This document shows positions 7,445-13,043 of a stretch of 14,266 bases of DNA, piece after piece; positions within the stretch are counted from its first letter, which is position 1; the number at the start of each line of letters is the position of its first letter. The notes beneath the pieces are model-generated. The model was not told where the DNA came from, did no database searches, and saw only the letters and a list, made by a program, of their open reading frames with translations. Position numbers and translations under genes: made by a program. Source of the DNA: Myxococcota bacterium (lineage in GTDB: Bacteria > Myxococcota > Polyangia > GCA-2747355 > JAKLHH01); contig JAKLHH010000061.1 in NCBI GenBank assembly GCA_022710245.1, positions 1-14,266 of the forward strand, read 5' to 3'.

Positions 7445-8806
7445 CTACTTCTCGAGCCGCGGCTCGGCGGTAGTCTCGATCGCCTTGTGCTTCTCGACGA
7501 ACCCCTCGAGGAGGCGGTTCAGGTTCACGCCGGTGAGGCTCTCGACGACCGCCGGGACCTGCGCGACCGCCTGGGCGATCTGGCTGGTCAGCTTGGCGAC
7601 GCCGCCGTCGCCGTTGCCGCCGCCGACCATGACGATCTTCTCGACCTGGGAGAGCGGCTCGCTGACCGCGCGGGCCATCTCGGGGAGCACCTTGACGAAC
7701 ATCTCGATCATCGCGGCCTGGTTGTAGCGGCCGTAGCTGTCGGCGCGGGCGGCCATCGCAGAGGCCTCGGCCTCGCCCTTGGCGCGGATGGCGCCGGCCT
7801 GCGCCTCGCCCTCGACGCGGATCCAGGCCGCGCGGCCCTTGCCCTCGAGCTCCTTGCGGTAGGCGTCGATCTCGGCCTCCAGGCGGGCCTGGTAGGAGTG
7901 CGCGTCGGCGGGTCGCTTCACGCTCGCCTCGAGCTCCTTCTCGCGCCGCACGATCTCCTGCTCCTGCACCTCGATCGCCTTGCGCTTCTCGATCAGCTGC
8001 ACCTCGGCCTCGCGGGTCTTCAGCTCCTTGGCGATCTGCACGCGCTGCAGATCATAAGAGACGTCGGCGCGGGCCCGGTGCTCGTTCACCTCGGACTGCT
8101 GCGTGGCGCGCTTCATCTCGAACTTCGCCGTCGCCTCGAGGACCTCCTCCTCGGTGCGCAGCTTGGTGATGTCACCCTCCTGCTTGAGCAGCGCGGTGCG
8201 CACCATGGCGTCCTTCTCGGCCTCGGCCCTGGCGATCATCGCGTCGCGCTTCACCTGGGCGATGCGCGGCTCGGCGAGGGCCGTGATGAAGCCCTCCTCG
8301 TCGGTGATCTCCTTGAAGGAGAAGGAGAGCACCGTGAGGCCCATGCGGCCGAGGTCGGAGCCGGCGCCGGTGAGGACCTCCGAGGACATCTGCTCCTGGC
8401 TGCGGATGATGTCCTCGATGGTGCGCGTGCCGATGACGGCGCGCATGAAGCCCTCGATCACCTCCTGCGCGACCGACTGGATCGCCTCGCCGCCCTTGCC
8501 GAGGAAGTGCTCGGAGGCGAGCCGGATGGAGGGCTCGTCGCCCTTCACCTTCACCTGCGCCTGACCCTCGGCGGTGATCACCACGTTGTTCGCCGCGAAC
8601 ACCCGCTCCACCTTGAGGCGGACGGTGAAGACGTCGAGCGGGAGGATGGAGACGCTCTCCAGCCAGGGGATGACGAAGGCGCCCCCGCCGATCTTGACGC
8701 GGTAGCCGACCTGCCGCTTGCTGCCATCGGCCTCGGTGACGGTCCGTGCCGGGCCGCCGGTGATGATCATGACCTCGTTCGGTCCTGCGGTGTGATAGAG
8801 ACGCAT
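7445..8806 (-). CDS. Flotillin-family (SPFH/Band 7) protein of eukaryotic type
   Basis: This 453-residue membrane-microdomain scaffold protein heads the minus-strand cluster. Residues ~1-190 form the SPFH domain, starting with HTAGPNEVMIITGG (compare CGPNEAMVVSG in animal flotillin-1). Within it are EHFLGKGGEAI and SDLGRMGLTVLSFSFKEITD. Residues ~190-370 are a charged coiled coil with Ala/Glu-rich repeats and the segment VQEQEIVRREKELEASVKRP (279-298), very like animal flotillin. The C-terminal end holds PLSQVEKIVMVGGG and VVESLTGVNL. Unlike FloT/FloA-type bacterial flotillins it has no N-terminal transmembrane segment, and the whole protein has no cysteine, so palmitoylation cannot anchor it. 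Membrane attachment would have to be through the SPFH domain or a partner. The ATG at 8806 is supported by GAGGA at 8811-8815. Confidence 0.93.
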   Translation of the reverse strand: MRLYHTAGPNEVMIITGGPARTVTEADGSKRQVGYRVKIGGGAFVIPWLESVSILPLDVFTVRLKVERVFAANNVVITAEGQAQVKVKGDEPSIRLASEHFLGKGGEAIQSVAQEVIEGFMRAVIGTRTIEDIIRSQEQMSSEVLTGAGSDLGRMGLTVLSFSFKEITDEEGFITALAEPRIAQVKRDAMIARAEAEKDAMVRTALLKQEGDITKLRTEEEVLEATAKFEMKRATQQSEVNEHRARADVSYDLQRVQIAKELKTREAEVQLIEKRKAIEVQEQEIVRREKELEASVKRPADAHSYQARLEAEIDAYRKELEGKGRAAWIRVEGEAQAGAIRAKGEAEASAMAARADSYGRYNQAAMIEMFVKVLPEMARAVSEPLSQVEKIVMVGGGNGDGGVAKLTSQIAQAVAQVPAVVESLTGVNLNRLLEGFVEKHKAIETTAEPRLEK

Positions 8807-8860
8807 GGCTTCCTCGATGATTGGCGATTCGCGCTCGGCCTCGCGCTCGAGGCGTGTAGT

Positions 8861-8931
8861 GCGCAGAGATTAGGCACGATCGGCGCGGAGTTGCAACCCT
8901 CTCACCCGCGCGTGCGGGTGGGTCTCTGCGC
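8861..8931. repeat. Nested inverted repeats upstream of the flotillin gene
   Basis: GCGCAGAGA (8861-8869) is the exact reverse complement of TCTCTGCGC (8923-8931). The 53 nt between them contain a second perfect inverted repeat, CACCCGC-GCGT-GCGGGTG (8903-8920), extendable by one G-T and one C-G pair. The outer left arm overlaps the candidate -10 and the right arm lies upstream of the candidate -35. This could be a regulator-binding arrangement or an RNA structure. Confidence 0.4.
8867..8896 (-). promoter_or_regulatory. Candidate promoter of the flotillin-led operon
   Basis: Reading the minus strand, TTGCAA (8896-8891) is followed after 18 nt by TAATCT (8872-8867). That leaves a leader of about 55 nt before the flotillin ATG at 8806. 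The -35 match is 4/6 and the -10 match is weak. Its position in the only sizeable gap upstream of the five-gene cluster, and the inverted repeats around it, are the main support. Confidence 0.35.
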
Positions 8932-8961
8932 GCAGTTGCTGGTCGCGGCAGCTACGCCCGA

Positions 8962-8978
8962 CCGCCCAACCTGGGCGG
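8962..8978 (-). terminator. Hairpin downstream of the DUF6485-type gene, possible terminator
   Basis: CCGCCCA-ACC-TGGGCGG is a perfect 7-bp stem with a 3-nt loop, about 30 nt beyond the stop codon of the 9009-9212 gene. No U-run follows on the minus strand, so it is at best an atypical terminator or a message-stabilising stem. Confidence 0.3.
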
Positions 8979-9008
8979 CGCCGCTCCGATCGGACGCCCC
9001 CGGCCGCG

Positions 9009-9212
9009 TCAGATCTTCCCCGCCGTGACCAGCCGCGCGAAGTGCTCGAAGCTGCGGTCGTAGGTGCGCTCGGCCTCGGCGGAGAAGACGCAGCCCGGGA
9101 GCTCGCGGCTGCGCAGGTGGTAGGTGATGCAGTCGCAGCACACCCCCTTGCGCGAGCAGGGGGTGTAGGTGCAGGTGCAGCTCTTCGAGTTCGCGGTCTT
9201 CTTGCAGTCCAT
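9009..9212 (-). CDS. Small Cys-rich conserved protein, DUF6485-type
   Basis: This is a 67-residue cytoplasmic protein with no signal peptide. It has a cluster of seven cysteines (CKK, CTCTYTPC, CC.C, with a last Cys in LPGC) and the conserved pattern CTYTPCSRKGVCCDC-(I)-YH, then ELPGCVF and ERTYDRSFEHF. That matches the small conserved family I know as DUF6485 (often named 'cytosolic protein'), which occurs widely in anaerobes and Deltaproteobacteria. The Cys/His spacing suggests metal (zinc or iron-sulfur) binding, but no function is established. Family length is about 65-70 residues, so it is complete. No strong ribosome site precedes the ATG at 9212. It is 22 nt downstream of the lipoprotein gene and could be co-transcribed with it. 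Confidence 0.8.
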   Translation of the reverse strand: MDCKKTANSKSCTCTYTPCSRKGVCCDCITYHLRSRELPGCVFSAEAERTYDRSFEHFARLVTAGKI

Positions 9213-9234
9213 GGGGAGCGACTCTACACGCGCC

Positions 9235-9819
9235 TCACAGCTCCGGGAAGCACCACTTGAGCGAGCTCCCGGAGAAGGCGATCGCGATGCAGCTCTTCAT
9301 CCCCGTCGGGCAGTCGGCAGCGCTGGTGCAGTCCTTCGAGCAGAGCGAGGGGCCGCTCTTGGCGATGCAGACCGCGCTCGCGCACTCGTCCTCGCCGCTG
9401 CACGCCTCGCCGGCGGCCTTGGGGCCGCGGGCGCCGGGCACGCAGCAGACCACCGGGTCGCTGGACGTACCGAGGTTCTTGCAGCGCTGATCGGCAGCGC
9501 ACTCGACGCTGCCGAAGCACTCCTTGCTCCCGATCGCCGCGCAGCTCTTGACCACGCCGTAGTCGGGGGTCACGGCCGCCTCGCGGGCCCGATCGGCCGC
9601 GTGTCCGTCGGGTGGGCGGGCCTCGCGCTGCCCGGCGTGGTCGCTGGCGGCCAGGTCGCTCGCGGCCAGGTCGCTCGCGGACAGGTCGCGCCGCCCGTCG
9701 ACGCGGGCGTCGGCGGGGCGGGTGTCGTCGGAGCAGGCGAGGAGCGGGATGACGATCGCCGTCGACGCCAGGAGCGTGAGGCGAGCCAGTGCGAGCGCGA
9801 GAGGATGCGTGGTCGACAT
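9235..9819 (-). CDS. Cys-rich lipoprotein with a low-complexity linker
   Basis: This is a 194-residue predicted lipoprotein. A short N-terminus and a hydrophobic segment lead to the lipobox LLAC (C29); Ser at +2 does not suggest inner-membrane retention by the Asp rule. Residues ~35-85 are a disordered Asp/Ala/Arg/Ser-rich linker that includes tandem A-S-D-L-A pentads (encoded by 15-nt DNA repeats). Residues ~90-194 carry 14 cysteines in spacings such as SCAAIGSKEC, VCCVPG, EDECASAVC and KDCTSAADCP. This is a disulfide-bonded extracytoplasmic module common in myxobacterial secreted proteins. Its function is unknown. The start at ATG 9819 gives a complete signal peptide. A TAGAGT element just upstream could be a -10, but I found no convincing -35. 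Confidence 0.82.
   Translation of the reverse strand: MSTTHPLALALARLTLLASTAIVIPLLACSDDTRPADARVDGRRDLSASDLAASDLAASDHAGQREARPPDGHAADRAREAAVTPDYGVVKSCAAIGSKECFGSVECAADQRCKNLGTSSDPVVCCVPGARGPKAAGEACSGEDECASAVCIAKSGPSLCSKDCTSAADCPTGMKSCIAIAFSGSSLKWCFPEL
9639..9683. repeat. Three tandem 15-nt repeats inside the Cys-rich lipoprotein gene
   Basis: Units of 15 nt begin at 9639, 9654 and 9669 (plus-strand consensus GGTCGCTCGCGGCCA). They differ by one base each and a fourth partial unit follows. Each unit encodes five residues of the A-S-D-L-A linker on the minus strand, so gain or loss of a unit keeps the frame. Confidence 0.85.
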
Positions 9820-9948
9820 TGGCCCACTCTAGCACCTTCCCGACGGCACGGGCCTTGCTCGGTGTGGTCTTGCATCGGGGAGGTGGCAGATGAGGCGATG
9901 GTGGAGACAGCTGACGGCGGTGGCCCTGGTGGACAAGGCCGGCGCGGC

Positions 9949-10677
9949 CTACCGGGCCAGCATCATCCAGTCGATCTCCTCGAGGGTGAGCCGCACCATG
10001 AAGGTCTTCCAGGCCGCCACGTCGCGGCCGTAGGCGACGACGTCGCCCTGGCCAAAGCTGCCGAGGAGGACCGGGCACTCGCCGCGTTCGTCGCGGAGGT
10101 GGAGCGGAAGGAAGTAGGCGCCGTGGTCGCCGTAGTAGGGCGCCAGCGGGAGCAGGTTCGCGCCCTCGCGGAGCGCCGGCGGGAGCACCCCGCTCACCGA
10201 GTACGCCCACTCCGCCGTCGGCGTCGTGATCTCCCCGCAGCCCTCCTCCGGCGGCTCGTCGAGGAGCCCGACCAGCCGCTCGCGAGCCGCCAGCATCGCG
10301 GGGAGGTCGAAGGTCCGGATCTCCTCGCCGGGGTTGGCGCGAAAGGTCCAGAGCCCTCCCTGGCGGAGCAGCGCTGTCAGGCCGGGCGGCAACGGCCCCA
10401 CGAGCGCAGCGAGACGAGCGAGGTCGGCCTCGGGCCAGGGCAGCTGCGCTGGCACGACCAGCGTCCCGTGCGCCGCGAGGAAGGTGTGCAGCGGCTGGAG
10501 CCGGCGGACCTTCGCGCCCATCCCCGCGGCCTCGTAGGCCGCGATCGTCGCCAGCGCGCGCCCCCCGGCCTCGGCCACGGTGTCCGCGTCGGAGGGCGCG
10601 TGCTCTTGCCGCGTCTGCTTGACGAAGGCGACGATGGACTGCTTCGAGGGCTTGCGGGGCTTCTTGGCGGTGGCCAT
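9949..10677 (-). CDS. Possible SUKH (SMI1/KNR4-like) family protein
   Basis: This is a 242-residue soluble protein with no signal peptide. The ATG at 10677 is chosen because it begins the basic N-terminus MATAKKPRKPSKQS; the frame stays open upstream but that part is Arg-rich and overlaps the divergent gene. Residues ~90-110 (LPPGLTALLRQGGLWTF) and the later LPLAPYYGDHGAYFLPL and FGQGDVVAYGRDVAAWKTF resemble the SMI1/KNR4 fold: an acceptor helix plus GG, then a glycine-rich strand region and a final helix. SUKH proteins often act as immunity proteins to contact-dependent or polymorphic toxins, but no toxin gene is next to it. It is divergent from the PEPCK-like gene with a 207-nt shared upstream region. 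The family call is tentative; the gene itself is well supported by codon use. Confidence 0.75.
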   Translation of the reverse strand: MATAKKPRKPSKQSIVAFVKQTRQEHAPSDADTVAEAGGRALATIAAYEAAGMGAKVRRLQPLHTFLAAHGTLVVPAQLPWPEADLARLAALVGPLPPGLTALLRQGGLWTFRANPGEEIRTFDLPAMLAARERLVGLLDEPPEEGCGEITTPTAEWAYSVSGVLPPALREGANLLPLAPYYGDHGAYFLPLHLRDERGECPVLLGSFGQGDVVAYGRDVAAWKTFMVRLTLEEIDWMMLAR

Positions 10678-10787
10678 GACCCATCGTGCCACGCCCCGCG
10701 CGGCGGCAGCCAGCGCAGGCAGCCGAGCCCGAGACGCCCGAGGCCCGCGGTCTGCCGGGCAGCGGCGCCTGGCCGCGCTCGCACCCC

Positions 10788-10817
10788 TTGGGTCTGACCA
10801 CGGAAACGTGCTACGAA
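10788..10817 (+). promoter_or_regulatory. Candidate extended -10 promoter of the PEPCK-like gene
   Basis: TTGGGT (10788-10793) is followed after 18 nt by TACGAA (10812-10817), preceded by TGc (10809-10811), which fits the extended -10 form. Transcription would start near 10824, about 60 nt upstream of the ATG at 10885. Confidence 0.45.
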
Positions 10818-10827
10818 CGGGCGAACC

Positions 10828-10854
10828 CGCGCGCGCGCGTACGACCGTACGGTC
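10828..10854. promoter_or_regulatory. Alternating CG tract and 12-bp palindrome, candidate operator or RNA structure
   Basis: Positions 10828-10843 are a strictly alternating pyrimidine-purine run (mostly CG, ending CGTACG). It overlaps GACCGTACGGTC (10843-10854), a perfect 12-bp palindrome. Two CGTACG hexamers (10838-10843 and 10846-10851) are spaced 8 bp apart. All of this lies just downstream of the candidate -10 and about 30 nt before the ATG, a position suited to repressor control or a leader structure. Confidence 0.4.
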
Positions 10855-10884
10855 CCGCCCGCGCGGCTGACGAGGAGAGTCGCC

Positions 10885-12774
10885 ATGGCCGCGAAGTATG
10901 ACGTCGACGCGTACCGGCGCTTCGCCGAGAACCTGAAGCCCGTCCTCCAGGGCAAGAACATCCGCACCATCAGCATGAAGGAGGCGCGCGCCAAGGCCAC
11001 GCCCTTCGCGGTCCGCACCAAGACCGGCGCCCTCTGCTGGCGGAGCGCGGTCTCCTCGCGCATGGCGGCGAAGACCGTCTACCTCGGCTCGGAGGCGGTG
11101 CGGCAGGCGATCCTGAACCCGTACCAGACGCAGATCATCGACGCCGCGCCCGAGATGCTGCACAAGGTGCTGCAGCTGATGCAGGCGCTGCCGATGGTCC
11201 ACCTGCGCCGGCGGCTGGCCGACAACGCGGACTTCAACCCCACCTGCAACCTCTACGTCTCCGTCGCCGATCCGAAGAACTACCGGCTCCCGCTCTGCTG
11301 GGGCACCACGCTCTTCGACCCCGACGAGCGGCGCAAGGGGCCCGAGCTCACCATGATCCACATCCCGGACGAGCACCCGATCCGGATGCAGATCCTGGCC
11401 ATCCCCGAGCACAACATCAACATCGCGCTCGGCACCGACTACACCGGCGAGGAGAAGAAGGGCTTCCTGCGCCAGTCGATGTACCGCGCCGACGGGATGG
11501 GCATGCTCGGCCTCCACTCGGGGACCAAGATCGTGCTCGCCAAGGACGCGAAGAGCGGCGAGCTGAAGCGCTGGGGCGGCTTCCTCTTCGGCCTCACCGC
11601 GACGGGCAAGTCGACCTGGTCCTGTCACCAGCTCGGCCTCAACTACGAGGAGGGCGAGCAGACGGTGGCGGTGCAGGACGACATCTGCTTCCTGCGCAAG
11701 GACGGCTCGGCCTACGGCTCGGAGAACAACTTCTACGTGAAGACCGACGTCGACGCGCGGATGCAGGAGGCGATGTACAACGCGCTGATGGACGAGTCGG
11801 CGCTCCTCGAGAACGTGATGGTCAAGGCCGACGGCTCGCTCGACTTCATGGACGAGCGGCTCGGCGAGAACGGCCGCGGCGTGATGGCGCGCAAGAAGCT
11901 GCAGGTGCAGCGCGGGCGCAAGCTCGTCTCCATCTGCGCCGACGGTGTCAACCTGCCGCCCATCGACGAGGGCATCGACGGGCTGGTCTTCGCCTTCATC
12001 ACCCGGCGCAACACGATCATGCCGTTCGCGCAGGAGCTGACGCCGGAGCAGGCGGTCCTCGCCTACCTCTTCGGCGAGTCGACGCACTCCTTCGCGACCA
12101 AGCCCGAGGCCGCCGGCGAGACGACGCGCATCGTCGGCACCGACGACTTCATCATCGGCCCCGAGGGCCGCAAGGTGAACCAGTTCCAGGACATCGTGAT
12201 GGGCCTCTGCGAGAAGTTCCCGGGGCGCATCCGCTTCTTCCAGTACAACACCGGCGGCGTCGGCGAGATCATCAGGAAGACCCCCGAGGGCAAGCGCCAG
12301 CTCATCCGCAAGGCGCAGCGCGTGCCGATCGACCTTATGGCGACCATCCAGCGCGGCGACTTCCGCGGCACCAACGTGTACGAGAAGGGCCGCTTCGGCA
12401 CCGGCGAGATCCTCCAGTGCGAGGAGGGCGACCTGAAGAAGTGGCGGCCCGAGAACTACTACTCGGCGGCCGAGATCGAGGAGTACCTGAAGGACATCGC
12501 CGACGGGCGCCGCAAGCACGTGCAGACGATCGCGGCGCAGGGGCTGCGGCCGGAGATCGTGCGCATGGCCGAGGCCTCGTGCGACGCGATCATGCCCCGC
12601 AGCAAGGCGCAGGTCGCCATCCCGCGCGAGGTGACGCACCCGCCGGAGCTCCCCGCGCTGCCGAAGCCGGACGAGGCCCGGACCAGCCTCGCCGCCCCGA
12701 GCGAGAGCCGCTCGGCGTGGATCTCGAGCTGGGAGCCGCGCCGCCCGCCCCGCCCGCTGGGGCGGTGGAAGTAG
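10885..12774 (+). CDS. ATP-type phosphoenolpyruvate carboxykinase-like protein
   Basis: This 629-residue cytoplasmic protein of the PEPCK (ATP) fold would interconvert oxaloacetate + ATP and PEP + CO2 + ADP if catalytically normal. Key residues align in order with PckA: TGALCWRS (R53, substrate Arg); GTDYTGEEKKG (K191/K192, metal/substrate Lys); LGLHSGTK (H211); P-loop GLTATGKST (236-244, K242); VQDD (D265/D266); and LGENGRGV (R331). NNFYVKTDVD, ALLENVMV and FFQYNTGGVG are also family-typical. It departs from the canon in the P-loop (usually GLSGTGKTT), in the motif after DD, and in a ~110-residue tail whose end is Pro/Arg/Ser-rich. It is longer than E. coli PckA (~540). The ATG at 10885 has a GAGGAGAG ribosome site at 10872-10879. 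It is likely a distinct PEPCK subfamily; I do not assign pckA. Confidence 0.85.
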   Translation: MAAKYDVDAYRRFAENLKPVLQGKNIRTISMKEARAKATPFAVRTKTGALCWRSAVSSRMAAKTVYLGSEAVRQAILNPYQTQIIDAAPEMLHKVLQLMQALPMVHLRRRLADNADFNPTCNLYVSVADPKNYRLPLCWGTTLFDPDERRKGPELTMIHIPDEHPIRMQILAIPEHNINIALGTDYTGEEKKGFLRQSMYRADGMGMLGLHSGTKIVLAKDAKSGELKRWGGFLFGLTATGKSTWSCHQLGLNYEEGEQTVAVQDDICFLRKDGSAYGSENNFYVKTDVDARMQEAMYNALMDESALLENVMVKADGSLDFMDERLGENGRGVMARKKLQVQRGRKLVSICADGVNLPPIDEGIDGLVFAFITRRNTIMPFAQELTPEQAVLAYLFGESTHSFATKPEAAGETTRIVGTDDFIIGPEGRKVNQFQDIVMGLCEKFPGRIRFFQYNTGGVGEIIRKTPEGKRQLIRKAQRVPIDLMATIQRGDFRGTNVYEKGRFGTGEILQCEEGDLKKWRPENYYSAAEIEEYLKDIADGRRKHVQTIAAQGLRPEIVRMAEASCDAIMPRSKAQVAIPREVTHPPELPALPKPDEARTSLAAPSESRSAWISSWEPRRPPRPLGRWK

Positions 12775-13043
12775 CACGGCCTGACCGGTCCTCGCGCCCG
12801 TCGCCGGCGCCGTTGCATCCCGCCACTGGCCGCTCCGCCCGCCATCACCACCAGCCCGACTGGCCACCAGCCCCGCCAGGGGGATGACTCCTCTGGCACC
12901 CGCGAGACGGTATCTGTGCACCTGCTCACGAGCCAGCGCGTGTTCACGCGGAGCTGCTGCCCATCCGCGCCTGGCACGCCGGTTGAAGTGTCCCGGTGCA
13001 TCAAGGCCCCGCCCCTGACTTGACTTGAAAGGAGCTCGCTAGC
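12775..13043. other. Intergenic region between the PEPCK-like and lipoprotein genes
   Basis: This 269-nt region has no gene I can support on either strand. It contains an 8-bp palindrome GACCGGTC (12783-12790) just after the PEPCK-like stop codon, and imperfect CTGGCC-containing repeats near 12827-12868, but no hairpin followed by a T-tract. The 3' end carries the ribosome site AAAGGAG (13028-13034) of the next gene, preceded by a GACTTGACTTG direct repeat. I see no convincing promoter. Confidence 0.5.

Noticed and set aside
8103..8564. Plus-strand open frame antisense to the flotillin coiled coil
   Set aside because: It is Ser/Arg-rich with no ribosome site; the flotillin on the other strand is unambiguous.
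5063..9028. Very long plus-strand open frame (1321 codons)
   Set aside because: It is antisense to ndk, the aminotransferase fusion and the flotillin, all with clear motifs. Its reading is Leu/Arg/Asp/His-rich low complexity, typical of the complement of high-GC coding DNA.
9639..9683. Tandem repeats considered as a CRISPR-like array
   Set aside because: The units are contiguous 15-mers without spacers and lie in a coding frame.
10678..12921. Upstream extension of the SUKH-like gene to 12921
   Set aside because: The frame is open only because it is antisense to the PEPCK-like gene. The ATG at 10677 gives a sensible N-terminus and restores a normal intergenic region.
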